From Prauserella flavalba (GTDB lineage: Bacteria; Actinomycetota; Actinomycetes; Mycobacteriales; Pseudonocardiaceae), in NCBI RefSeq assembly GCF_003202235.1, contig NZ_MASU01000020.1, positions 1 to 64,000 of the forward strand: DNA of 64,000 nucleotides, in the 5' to 3' direction. The position numbers and the translations under genes are program-made. This document shows positions 43,325-52,029 of the stretch, in pieces (the first letter of the stretch is position 1; each line of letters begins with the position of its first letter). The notes beneath the pieces are model-generated. The model was not told where the DNA came from. It ran no database searches and saw only the letters and a program-made list of their open reading frames with translations.

Positions 43325-43726
43325 ATGAAGCAACACGAGATCGTTGCGGCGGTACGCAGGACCGTGAACCTCTCCGACCCCGGGCACGCGGAGTCGGCGA
43401 CCCGCGCCACGCTGTCAGTGCTGGGACAGCGGCTCGCCGGGGGCGAACCGAAGGACCTGGCGGCGCAGCTGCCGCCCGCTATCGCCGAGGCCCTGCCCAC
43501 CACCGGCGGGGGCGAGCCGTTCGGGGTGGAGGAGTTCTACCGCAGGGTGGCCGAGGCCGAGGGTCGGGACTGCACCCAGGACAGCGCACGGGAGCACGCC
43601 CGTGCCGTGGTGGCCACGCTCAAGGAGGGCGTGAGCAAGGGCGAGTTCGACGACCTGGTCTCGCAGCTGCCCCGCGACTACCGGGACGACCTGCTCTCCA
43701 CGGCGCCCATCGGCGAGCACCGCTGA
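43325..43726 (+). CDS. DUF2267 protein
   Basis: 133 residues with two repeats of the DUF2267 type: helices around LSVLGQRLAGGEPKDLAAQLP then VVATLKEGVSKGEFDDLVSQLP. The function of the family is unknown; members are often stress-related. The next gene starts at its stop codon (TGATG). Confidence 0.8.
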   Translation: MKQHEIVAAVRRTVNLSDPGHAESATRATLSVLGQRLAGGEPKDLAAQLPPAIAEALPTTGGGEPFGVEEFYRRVAEAEGRDCTQDSAREHARAVVATLKEGVSKGEFDDLVSQLPRDYRDDLLSTAPIGEHR

Positions 43727-44046
43727 TGGAGCGCACACCCAGCCACGAGGCGAGCCGGGGGTTCGCCGCGGTGCCCGCCATCGTGCTCAACACCGCCGCC
43801 GACCCGTCCCAGTCCAAGGCGTGGCTGTGCGACGTGCTCGGCGTGAGCCCTGGCGACGTGAGCTGCCACCTCGACCCGCCGCGCGCGTACTTCGCGTGGC
43901 CCGAAGGCAAGGCGGAGCTGCGCGTCGACGGCGAGGGCGCGGGCGCGAGCACGGCACGGCTACGTCTCAGCGGTGACGGCGACCTCGCGCCCCGCGCACT
44001 GGACGCACTCGCGAGCCAGGTGGCCCAGAACCTCGACCCTGGCTAG
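43726..44046 (+). CDS. Hypothetical protein
   Basis: 106 residues, coupled to the DUF2267 gene by TGATG. No family recognised. The middle (PAIVLNTAADPSQSKAWLCD then VLGVSPGDVSCHLDPPRAYF) is mixed alpha/beta, with a small C-terminal helix. Codon use matches neighbours, and overlap supports it being a real gene. Confidence 0.55.
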   Translation: MERTPSHEASRGFAAVPAIVLNTAADPSQSKAWLCDVLGVSPGDVSCHLDPPRAYFAWPEGKAELRVDGEGAGASTARLRLSGDGDLAPRALDALASQVAQNLDPG

Positions 44047-44051
44047 GCCCC

Positions 44052-44969
44052 TCACGGCATCGGCATGCCCTCGCGGGCGAACTCGCGCTGGGAGAAGCCG
44101 ATCAGCTCCCGGACCGTCGCCGTCGGGATGGTGCCCTCGGGATAGGCGATCACGATCGCGTTGGGCTCGACGTCGTCGGCGATACGGCGGTAGGCCAGCG
44201 GCAGTCCGTCGTAGGTGAAGTCGCCGTGCGGGCGGCCCATGATGATCGTGTAGCCGAGGCCTCTGGCGACCATCGAGCGGATGGTCTCGACGTTGGTGCT
44301 GCGCCAACGGACCTTCGGCTCGAAGCCCGCGGAACGCAGAATCGACTCGACGTGCGCGGTCGCGGGCTGCAACCCGAGCAGGATGGCGGTCTCGTCCTCC
44401 AGCTCGCGCAAGGGGATCTCGTCGAGCGCGGCCAGCCGATGTGAGGGCGCGAGCGCGATCTGCACGCGGACGGGCACGATCTCCTCGCTCGCCATGCCCG
44501 GCGTCAGGTGGTTGCGGTAGACGAGGACGACGTCCAGCTCTCCCGCGCGCAGTCGTTCCAGCAACAACGCGGAGGGGCCCTCCGAGATCTGCACGTCCAC
44601 GCCGGGGTGGTGCTCGACGAAGTGGGCGACGATGCGCGGGAACAGCCACGGCGAGAGCGTGCTGAAGCAGCCGATGCGCAACGGGCCCGCCAGCTCGCCC
44701 CTGACGATGCGTGCGACGGAGTCGATGTCGGCAGAGCGGGCCAGCAGCTCACGCGCGTGCTCGTACACCCACCGGCCTGCGGGCGTGACCGTGACGCCCT
44801 TGCCGCGCCGACGGAGCGTGAGCTGCACCTTCAGCGTCGACTCCAGGTCCTTCAGCGCGAGCGACACGCTGCCGGCGGAGACGTGCAGGCGGCGCGCGGC
44901 GGAGGTGACCGAGCCCTCCTCGACCGCGGCCGTGAAGTACTGGAGCTGGCGGAGCGTGTAACCGGTCAC
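44052..44969 (-). CDS. LysR-family regulator
   Basis: 305 residues. The N-terminal helix-turn-helix (LRQLQYFTAAVEEGSVTSAA, RRLHVSAGSVSLALKDLE) and a LysR substrate-binding domain are complete. GTG start. It is divergent from an MHS permease plus amidohydrolase pair and probably activates them in response to their substrate. Confidence 0.9.
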   Translation of the reverse strand: MTGYTLRQLQYFTAAVEEGSVTSAARRLHVSAGSVSLALKDLESTLKVQLTLRRRGKGVTVTPAGRWVYEHARELLARSADIDSVARIVRGELAGPLRIGCFSTLSPWLFPRIVAHFVEHHPGVDVQISEGPSALLLERLRAGELDVVLVYRNHLTPGMASEEIVPVRVQIALAPSHRLAALDEIPLRELEDETAILLGLQPATAHVESILRSAGFEPKVRWRSTNVETIRSMVARGLGYTIIMGRPHGDFTYDGLPLAYRRIADDVEPNAIVIAYPEGTIPTATVRELIGFSQREFAREGMPMP

Positions 44970-45082
44970 TTCAAGGATCTTAAAGAACTTCTCCGGACTT
45001 TTGTCATTGTCTCAATCAAGCCCGCCACGCAGAGTGAGTGCGCGACCGGCCTGCGACGGCAGGGGAGAAGAAGGGCTTGACG

Positions 45083-46405
45083 ATGGACACCGACAGGGCA
45101 GCGGCGCCCGAGCGAGAGCCGGAGACGCTGCGGGGACCCCAGATGCGGCGCATCCTCGCCTCCAGCTTCATGGGCAGCGCCATCGAGTTCTACGACTTCA
45201 TGCTCTACGCGACGGCGGCCGCGGTCGTGTTCCCGCGGGTGTTCTTCGCGGAGCTGAACCCCGCGCTGGCCAGTTTCGCCGCGTTCGGCACGCTCGCGGC
45301 CGGCTACGTCGCCCGCCCGCTCGGCGGGCTCGTGTTCGGCCACTTCGGCGACCGGATCGGGCGCAAGGGCGTACTCGTGACATCGATGCTCGCGATGGGC
45401 ATCGCCACCACCCTCATCGGCCTGCTGCCCTCCACCGCGCAGGCCGGTTCGGTGGCCGTGGTGCTGCTCGTGCTGCTGCGTGTCGTCCAGGGCATCGCGG
45501 TCGGCGGGGAGTGGGGCGGAGCGATGCTCATCGCCATCGAGCACGCGCCGGGCGGCAAACGCGGGTTCGCCGCGTCGTTCGCCAACCTGGGCGCCCCGGC
45601 GGGATCACTGCTGGCCGCGGGTGCGCTGTCGCTGGCCTCGCTCCTGCCCGACGCACAGTTCTTCAGCTGGGGCTGGCGGATCCCGTTCCTGCTCAGTGTC
45701 CTGCTGGTGAGCATCGGCCTGTTCATCCGGCTCAAGGTGGCCGAGAGCCCGTTGTTCCGGCAGTTCGAGGACGAGGCGCAGCACCGCCGGATCCCGATCG
45801 TGGAGGTGCTGACCCGGCATCCGAGAAACCTGGTGCTGGGCACGCTGGTGGCCATCAGCCAGCTGACCATCTCGGGCATCGCGAGCGTGTGGGCCGTCAA
45901 CCACGCCGTGACGCAGGGCGCCGACAAGACCGGCGTGCTCAACTCGAAGGCGCTCGCTGCCATCGCGCTGTTCCTCGCGACCCTCGTCAGTGCGCGGCTG
46001 TGCGACCGGTTCGGGCGCAGGCCGATCCTCATCGGCGGGATCGTCGCCGCGATGCTGTTCGCCTACCCGCTGCTGTTGCTGGTGCAGAGCGGCACCGTCG
46101 CCGGGTTCACCGTCGCCGTGATGGTCGGGCAGGGCATCCAGGGCGTCATCCTCGGTCCGCTGGCCGCCTTCCTCGCCGAACTGTTCCCCACCTCGGTCCG
46201 GTTCACCGGCTCGTCGCTCTGCTTCCAGGGCGCCTCCACCCTCGGCGCCGGGTTCACGCCTGCCATCGCCGCCGCATTGGTCGGCGCGGCGGGCGGCGGG
46301 ATCCTCCTGCTCGGCGGCGTCTGGATCGGCGCGCTCGCCGTCTGTCTGCTCGCCGCGTACCTCGCCACCGAGGGGCGCCGCCGCGACCTCGCCTCGATCC
46401 GCTGA
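45083..46405 (+). CDS. MHS-family MFS permease
   Basis: 440 residues with twelve predicted transmembrane segments. Motifs SSFMGSAIEFYDFMLYATAA, GHFGDRIGRKGVLV and RVVQGIAVGGEWGGAMLIAIEH are typical of metabolite:H+ symporters. The partner amidohydrolase and divergent LysR regulator suggest import of an aromatic or unsaturated organic acid. The ATG at 45083 is preceded by a weak ribosome-binding site, with a longer in-frame alternative at 45038. Confidence 0.85.
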   Translation: MDTDRAAAPEREPETLRGPQMRRILASSFMGSAIEFYDFMLYATAAAVVFPRVFFAELNPALASFAAFGTLAAGYVARPLGGLVFGHFGDRIGRKGVLVTSMLAMGIATTLIGLLPSTAQAGSVAVVLLVLLRVVQGIAVGGEWGGAMLIAIEHAPGGKRGFAASFANLGAPAGSLLAAGALSLASLLPDAQFFSWGWRIPFLLSVLLVSIGLFIRLKVAESPLFRQFEDEAQHRRIPIVEVLTRHPRNLVLGTLVAISQLTISGIASVWAVNHAVTQGADKTGVLNSKALAAIALFLATLVSARLCDRFGRRPILIGGIVAAMLFAYPLLLLVQSGTVAGFTVAVMVGQGIQGVILGPLAAFLAELFPTSVRFTGSSLCFQGASTLGAGFTPAIAAALVGAAGGGILLLGGVWIGALAVCLLAAYLATEGRRRDLASIR

Positions 46406-46434
46406 GAAACCCCGCGACCGCAGAAAGGAATCCC

Positions 46435-47418
46435 GTGCCGATCATCGACGTGCACACCCACATGCTCACCCCCGCCTACCTGGAGACGCTGAGGAACACC
46501 GCCGACTGCCCGTACACCGTGCGCCGCAACGCCGCGGGCGCCGACGCCGTCTTCCGCGGCGACACAGGGTTCGTCACGCTCACGCCCGAGATGTTCGACT
46601 GGGACGCGCGCATCCGGGACATGGACGCCGCCGGGGTGGACGTGGCCGTGGTGTCGCTGACGTGTCCCAACGTGTACTGGGGCGGGCGGGAGACCAGCGC
46701 CGCCACGGCCGCCGCGATGAACGACGAGATGGGCCGTGCCGCCGCGGCCGCACCCGGCCGCGTCCGCTACCTCGCGTCGCTGCCCTGGGAGTACGCCGAC
46801 GACGCCGTGCGCGAGCTGCACCGGGCCCGTTCGGCGGGCGCCGTCGGCGTGATGGTGCTCGCCAACGTCAACGGTGTCCCGCTCACCGACGAGCGCTTCG
46901 CCCCGGTGTGGGCCGAGATCGACCGGCTGGGCCTGCCCGTACTCGTGCACCCCACGGCCCCTCCCGGGCTCGAGGACATGTCGCTGACCGACTACCACCT
47001 CGTGTGGAGCACGGGGTTCACCTTCGACACGACGCTCGCGCTCGCCCGCATGATCATGGATGGCTTCTTCGACCGGTACCCGCGATTGAAGATCATCGGC
47101 GGGCACGCGGGCGGCTACCTGCCCTTCCTGATCAGCAGGCTCGACAAGGGCTTCGAGGCCTTCCCGCAGTGCCGCGCGCGGATCGACCGCGCACCGAGCA
47201 GCTACCTGTCGCAGATCTACGTCGACAGCATCGTCTACACGCGACAGGCGCTCGACTTCACCGTTGAGGTCTTCGGCGCGCAGAACGTGCTCTTCGGTAG
47301 CGACTATCCGCACAAGAACGGCCGGATGGAGGAGATCGCCGGCCTGGTCGGCGGCCTGCCTGCGCACGACCGTGAGCTGATCGAGAGCAAGAACGCCTCG
47401 GCCCTGTTCGGGATCTGA
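46435..47418 (+). CDS. ACMSD/resorcylate-decarboxylase-type amidohydrolase
   Basis: 327 residues. The metal motif IDVHTHMLTP at the N-terminus, VLVHPTAPP (His), GGHAGGYLPFLISRLD and FGSDYPHKNGR (catalytic Asp region) fit the amidohydrolase-2 family, many of which decarboxylate aromatic or semialdehyde acids using zinc or manganese. GTG start after GAAAGGAA. It probably acts on what the preceding permease imports. Confidence 0.85.
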   Translation: MPIIDVHTHMLTPAYLETLRNTADCPYTVRRNAAGADAVFRGDTGFVTLTPEMFDWDARIRDMDAAGVDVAVVSLTCPNVYWGGRETSAATAAAMNDEMGRAAAAAPGRVRYLASLPWEYADDAVRELHRARSAGAVGVMVLANVNGVPLTDERFAPVWAEIDRLGLPVLVHPTAPPGLEDMSLTDYHLVWSTGFTFDTTLALARMIMDGFFDRYPRLKIIGGHAGGYLPFLISRLDKGFEAFPQCRARIDRAPSSYLSQIYVDSIVYTRQALDFTVEVFGAQNVLFGSDYPHKNGRMEEIAGLVGGLPAHDRELIESKNASALFGI

Positions 47419-47421
47419 GCC

Positions 47422-48069
47422 CTACTCCGAGTGGCGCGCGAGGACGTGGTCCCGCGCGCCCTCGACGTGGGCGGTGATCACGCGCCGCAGCAGCGAGGCG
47501 TCGCGGGTGCGCAACGCCTCCACCATCGCGGCGTGCTCGTCGTCGATGCGGTCCAGCTCGTGTCCGGAGCGGACCCAGCGGCGGCTGTAGGGCTCCACGA
47601 GGTGCAGCAGCTGGTCGATGAAGCGCAGCGACAGCTTGCGCTCGGCGAGCTCGTAGATCCGCCGGTGGAACCGGTAGTTGACCACCGCCCTGCCCGCCGC
47701 GTCGGCGCCCATCGCGCGCATCTCGTCGGCGAGCGCCTGTAGCTCGTCGATGTCCCGATCACGGCAGCCGCGCACGATCTCGTCGGCGAGCGGCGGCTCC
47801 AGCTGCAGCCGCAGCTCGAAGAGGTCGACGATGTCGGCGCGGCTCAGCTCGGCGACGTGCATGCCGCGCTGGGGCAGCACCTCGATGAGGCCCTCGGCGG
47901 CCAGCGTGTGCAGCGCTTCGCGCAGGGGTATGCGGCTGACGTCCAGCTCCGCGGCCAGTTTCTCCTGGACGAGGCGGGTGCCGGGGAGCAGCTCACCGTG
48001 CCGGATCGACGTGCGCAGCCGCTCGGCGATGACGTTCGCGCTGTTGCCCGTTTTGGCCGCTGTGTTCAC
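47422..48069 (-). CDS. GntR-family (FCD) regulator
   Basis: 215 residues. N-terminal winged helix (RLVQEKLAAELDVSRIPLRE, ALHTLAAEGLIEVLPQRGMH) and C-terminal all-helical FCD domain with His ligands (NYRFHRRIYELAE, HAAMVEAL). It is divergent from an LhgO-like gene. A TGTATACA palindrome 38 bases upstream of its start is a likely operator. Confidence 0.9.
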   Translation of the reverse strand: MNTAAKTGNSANVIAERLRTSIRHGELLPGTRLVQEKLAAELDVSRIPLREALHTLAAEGLIEVLPQRGMHVAELSRADIVDLFELRLQLEPPLADEIVRGCRDRDIDELQALADEMRAMGADAAGRAVVNYRFHRRIYELAERKLSLRFIDQLLHLVEPYSRRWVRSGHELDRIDDEHAAMVEALRTRDASLLRRVITAHVEGARDHVLARHSE

Positions 48070-48106
48070 CGCCGGAGTCTAACCCCTTGCGTACGGACGC
48101 TGCGAC

Positions 48107-48114
48107 TGTATACA
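48107..48114. promoter_or_regulatory. GntR/FCD-type operator candidate
   Basis: TGTATACA, a perfect 8-base palindrome in an AT-rich patch between the divergent GntR and oxidase genes. FCD-type regulators often bind TnGTnnACnA-like sites of this kind. Confidence 0.5.
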
Positions 48115-48130
48115 TTCGCAGCGGTTCGCC

Positions 48131-48191
48131 ACTGCAGTGAAGGCCACCTTCACTGCAGTGGATCAACACAGCGGTGGCCTTCACTGCAGTG
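48131..48191. repeat. Dispersed palindromic repeat, copy B
   Basis: 48131-48159 is a full unit flanked by ACTGCAGT ends. 48169-48191 is a second, shorter unit in inverse orientation (GTGGCCTTCACTGCAG). This copy sits between two divergent starts, so it is not simply a terminator. Confidence 0.8.
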
Positions 48192-48217
48192 GGCTGCGAG
48201 CGAGGAGGGTCCGCGAG

Positions 48218-49465
48218 ATGTCCCGTGCTGTCGACGTCGCCGTCATCGGGGGAGGGGTGCTCGGCCTCGCCACGGCGAGGGCGGTCCTACTCGCCGATCC
48301 GCGCCGCTCCGTGACCGTCCTCGAGAAGGAACCTCGCTGGGGAGCCCACCAGTCGGGCCACAACAGCAACGTCATCCACAGCGGCCTCTACTACCGCCCT
48401 GGCAGCCTCAAGGCACGGCTGGCGCGGGCGGGCGGCGAGGCGATGATCCGCTACTGCGAGCGGCACGACGTCCCCGTGCGGCGCACCGGCAAGATCGTGG
48501 TGGCCACCGCGGAGAAGCAGCTGCCCCGCCTGGACATGCTCGCCGAGCGCGGGCAGGCCAACGGCGTCACCGTGCGGCGGCTCGGCCGGCGCGAGATCGC
48601 CGAGCAGGAGCCGAACGTCGCCGGGATCGCGGCGCTCGCCATCGCCGAGACCGCCATGACCGACTTCGGCGCCGTGTGCCGCGCTATGGCGGACGAGCTG
48701 ACCGGGCTCGGCGCGACCCTGCGCACGAACGCGCCCGCACTGTCGTTCGCCGGCGGGGGCGACCGCACGGTCATCCACACCGACGGCGAGGAGCTCCGTG
48801 CCCGTGTGCTCGTGAACTGCGCTGGCCTGCACAGCGATGTGGTCGCGCGCGCGGCAGGCGACCACCCGACGGTGCGGATCATGCCGTTCCGCGGCGAGTA
48901 CACGGAGGTGCGGCCCGGACGCAGGGACGTCGTCAGCAACCCCGTGTACCCGGTGCCCGATCCGGACCTGCCGTTCCTCGGCGTGCACGTGACCCCGATG
49001 CTCGACGGCTCCGTCCACGTGGGACCCAACGCGGTGCCCGCGTTCGCGCGCGAGGGCTACCGCTGGCGCGACGTCGACCGGCACCTGCTGGCACAGCTCG
49101 CCCGCGACCCCGCGCTACGCGGCCTCGCCCGGAGGTACTGGCGCTACGGGCTCACCGAGATGGCCCGCTCGCTCGTGTGGCGGCTCTACGTGCGCGAGGT
49201 CCGCAAGCTCGTGCCCACGCTGGGCGGCGAGGACCTGCGCCGCCACGGCAGCGGCGTGCGCGCACAGGCGGTGCGCGACAACGGCGAGCTGGTGGACGAC
49301 TTCGTCATCGACCGCACCGCGCGCGCGATCCACGTGCTCAACGCCCCGTCGCCCGCGGCGACGTCGAGCCTCCACATCGGAGCCCACATCGCGGCCGACG
49401 TCTTCGAGCACCTCGGCGAGAACGACCTCGCCCGTACCGTCCGCGCGGACACCGCCGCGGCCTGA
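48218..49465 (+). CDS. LhgO-like FAD-dependent L-2-hydroxyacid oxidase
   Basis: 415 residues of the DAO family. The Rossmann motif VAVIGGGVLGLATARAVL is followed by the LhgO signature GAHQSGHNSNVIHSGLYYRP and a C-terminal FAD closure region. L-2-hydroxyglutarate oxidase is the best-known member, but the neighbourhood (Ldh2-type dehydrogenase, sulfatase, MHS permease) suggests a different hydroxyacid. GAGGAGGG ribosome-binding site. Confidence 0.8.
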   Translation: MSRAVDVAVIGGGVLGLATARAVLLADPRRSVTVLEKEPRWGAHQSGHNSNVIHSGLYYRPGSLKARLARAGGEAMIRYCERHDVPVRRTGKIVVATAEKQLPRLDMLAERGQANGVTVRRLGRREIAEQEPNVAGIAALAIAETAMTDFGAVCRAMADELTGLGATLRTNAPALSFAGGGDRTVIHTDGEELRARVLVNCAGLHSDVVARAAGDHPTVRIMPFRGEYTEVRPGRRDVVSNPVYPVPDPDLPFLGVHVTPMLDGSVHVGPNAVPAFAREGYRWRDVDRHLLAQLARDPALRGLARRYWRYGLTEMARSLVWRLYVREVRKLVPTLGGEDLRRHGSGVRAQAVRDNGELVDDFVIDRTARAIHVLNAPSPAATSSLHIGAHIAADVFEHLGENDLARTVRADTAAA

Positions 49466-49482
49466 CAGCGAAGGAGAAGCCG

Positions 49483-50559
49483 GTGCGAGTTCCCGCCGAG
49501 CGGGTGCGGCAGCTGATCGTCGACGTCCTGACGGCGTGGGGCATGGACACCGACCTGGCGGGGACCACCGCCGACGTCATGGTCGGCACCGACCTCGCCG
49601 GCATCGACTCCCACGGTGTGTCGATGCTGATGACGTACGAGAAGTTCCGGAGCGAGGGCAGGATCGACCTGCGCGCGCGGCCGGTGGTGGTGCGGGAGAA
49701 CGCCGCGTCGGCGCTCGTCGACGCCGGTGGCGGCATCGGTCACCCGGCGAGCGAGTTCGCGATGCGCAAGGCGATCGAGAAGGCCCGCGCCAGCGCGGTC
49801 GGTGTGGTGTCGGTGGTCAACTCCCACCACTTCGGCGCCGCGGGCCATTACGCCGAGCTGGCGGCGGCCGAGGGCCTCGTCGGATTGGTCACCAGCTCGG
49901 CGAACCTCTCGTGCGCGTCGCCGACCGGTTCCGTGGTGCCCCGGCTCGCGACCAACCCGATCGCGTTCGCCGCCCCGGCCCGCCGCAACCCGCACTTCCT
50001 GCTCGACATCGCCACCACCACCGCCGCGGTCAACAAGGTGAAGGTCTACGACTACCACCGCAAACCGCTGCCGCCCGGCTGGGTCCTTGACGAGGAGGGG
50101 CGGCCGGTGGAGGACGCGGCGGTCGCGATGCGGATCATCAAGGAGGACGACCTCGGCGGGCTGACCCCGCTGGGTGGCACGCCGGAGATGTCGAGCCACA
50201 AGGGCTACGGGCTCAGCATGATGGCGCACATCCTCGGCGCGACCCTGTGCGGCGGCACGTTCCCGGCGATCCGGGAGCGCGACGACCCGGACGCGCCGCA
50301 CAACATCGGGCACTTCTTCCTCGCGCTGGACCCGGCGTTCTTCCGCGCGGCCGGCGTGTTCGAGGACGACCTCGACGACGCCATCGACCTCCTGCACGAG
50401 ACCCCGCCGCTCGATCCGTCCTCGCCCGTGCTGGTGGCGGGCGACCCGCAGGCACGGGCACGCGAGGAGCGCACCCGCGACGGAATCCCGATGCCGCGGC
50501 CCCTGGTCGACCAGCTGCGGGACGTCGCTGAGCGGGCCGGGGTGGAGTTCGCGCTGTAG
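49483..50559 (+). CDS. Ldh2/malate-type NAD(P)-dependent hydroxyacid dehydrogenase
   Basis: 358 residues. The family signature TDLAGIDSHGVSMLMTY, VVNSHHFGAAGHYAELAA (catalytic His region), SVVPRLATNPIAFAAP and SSHKGYGLSMM are present. Members oxidise lactate, malate, ureidoglycolate or sulfolactate. GTG start, 17 bases after the oxidase stop. It is in one operon with the LhgO-like gene. Confidence 0.85.
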   Translation: MRVPAERVRQLIVDVLTAWGMDTDLAGTTADVMVGTDLAGIDSHGVSMLMTYEKFRSEGRIDLRARPVVVRENAASALVDAGGGIGHPASEFAMRKAIEKARASAVGVVSVVNSHHFGAAGHYAELAAAEGLVGLVTSSANLSCASPTGSVVPRLATNPIAFAAPARRNPHFLLDIATTTAAVNKVKVYDYHRKPLPPGWVLDEEGRPVEDAAVAMRIIKEDDLGGLTPLGGTPEMSSHKGYGLSMMAHILGATLCGGTFPAIRERDDPDAPHNIGHFFLALDPAFFRAAGVFEDDLDDAIDLLHETPPLDPSSPVLVAGDPQARAREERTRDGIPMPRPLVDQLRDVAERAGVEFAL

Positions 50560-50569
50560 CGATCCCCGC

Positions 50570-52012
50570 TCAGCGGTGCGCGCTGTGCATGTCGGCCGTG
50601 TGCAGCGCGCTCCGCGCACGCCAGCGGGCGAGCACCCGCAGCAGCCGCTCCTTGGCCGCCTTCGCCTCGTCGTCCTCCGCCGTCCACAGGTTGCGCAGCT
50701 CGCCGGGGTCGGCGTCGAGGTCGAACAGCTGGCCCTCCTCGGAGTCGATGAACTCGACCAGTTTCCAGCGTTCGTCGCGCACCATCGTCATCAGCTCGGT
50801 GCCCGTGAGGATCATGTCCCGCGCGTGCTCGGAGAACACGTACTCGCGGCCCTGCCAGTCCTCGCCACGCAGCGCGGGCACGAGCGAACGTGCCTCCATC
50901 CACCCCGGTGGCTCGACCCCGGCGAGCTCCAGGATCGTCGGTCCGAGGTCCATCATGGACGTCAGCGCGTCGATCCTCCTGCCTCCCGCCACGCGGCCGG
51001 GTCCCCACACGATCGCGGGCACGCGCACGCTTGGCTCGTACATCGTCCACTTCTGACTGTGCCCGTGGTCGCCGAGGCAGTCGCCGTGGTCGGAGGTGAA
51101 GAGAATGACCGTGTCGTCGAGGACTCCGCGCCGTTCCAGCGCTTCCAGCAGCAGCCCGAGCTGCTCGTCGATCATCGTGATGTTGGCGTAGTAGTGCCTG
51201 CGCTGGCGTGCCGACTGCTCCTCGGTGGGCGCGGCGAGGTGCACGATCGCGTCGTGGTCGTTGGCCTGGTGGTGTTCGCGCAGCTCCTTGAGCGCACTCG
51301 GCTGACCGGCGAGGTCCTCATCGGACACCACGGGCAGCGGGACGTCGCGGTCGAGGTAGGGATCCAGGTGCCGCGGCACCGGGTCGTAGGGCGGGTGCGG
51401 GCCAGGGAAGCCGATCTGCAGGAAGAACGGCTCGTCGCCGGGATAGGTGTCGAGCCACCAGCGGGCGTGCCCTGACACGAAGACGTCGGAGTGCATGTCC
51501 TCGGGCAGCGTCCACTCGAACGCGCCGAGCCGCTCGCCGTAGTCGGCCCGCTCGCGGTAGGTCGTGCGCGTGGGCTTGCGCTCGCCGAGCATCCACAGTG
51601 CCTTGTCCCACTGGTCGTGGAAGAACGGGACGTTCGGGTGGTCGCGGTCCTTGTTCTCCACCACCGTGCGCTCGTGGAAGCCCATCGGCGTCTCCCACGG
51701 GTGCGTGTGCATCTTGCCGACGTTCACGCAGCGGTAGCCGGACTCCGCCAGCGTCTCCACCCACGAGTGCCGCCACACCTCCTCGTTGCGCAGCACGCCG
51801 AGGCTGTGCGGGTACACGCCCGTGAAGAGGCTCGCCCGCGACGGCGAGCACGACGGCGCGCTCACGTAGGTGCGGGTGAACGCGGTGCCCTCGCGCACGA
51901 GCCGGTCGAGGTTGGGTGTGTCGACGTGGTCGTGGCCCAGTGCGGCGATGGTGTCGAACCGTTGCTGGTCGGTGATGATCAGAACGATGTTCGGGCGGCT
52001 GGCTGACGGCAT
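50570..52012 (-). CDS. Type I sulfatase
   Basis: 480 residues. The formylglycine motif SAPSCSPSRASLFTG carries a Cys to be converted by a maturase. The metal-binding N-terminus NIVLIITDQQRFDT and FTSDHGDCLGDHG are also canonical. No signal peptide, so the substrate is probably imported, fitting the MHS permease next to it. No formylglycine-generating enzyme is encoded in the window. Confidence 0.9.
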   Translation of the reverse strand: MPSASRPNIVLIITDQQRFDTIAALGHDHVDTPNLDRLVREGTAFTRTYVSAPSCSPSRASLFTGVYPHSLGVLRNEEVWRHSWVETLAESGYRCVNVGKMHTHPWETPMGFHERTVVENKDRDHPNVPFFHDQWDKALWMLGERKPTRTTYRERADYGERLGAFEWTLPEDMHSDVFVSGHARWWLDTYPGDEPFFLQIGFPGPHPPYDPVPRHLDPYLDRDVPLPVVSDEDLAGQPSALKELREHHQANDHDAIVHLAAPTEEQSARQRRHYYANITMIDEQLGLLLEALERRGVLDDTVILFTSDHGDCLGDHGHSQKWTMYEPSVRVPAIVWGPGRVAGGRRIDALTSMMDLGPTILELAGVEPPGWMEARSLVPALRGEDWQGREYVFSEHARDMILTGTELMTMVRDERWKLVEFIDSEEGQLFDLDADPGELRNLWTAEDDEAKAAKERLLRVLARWRARSALHTADMHSAHR

Positions 52013-52029
52013 GTGCTGACGCGTTCCTT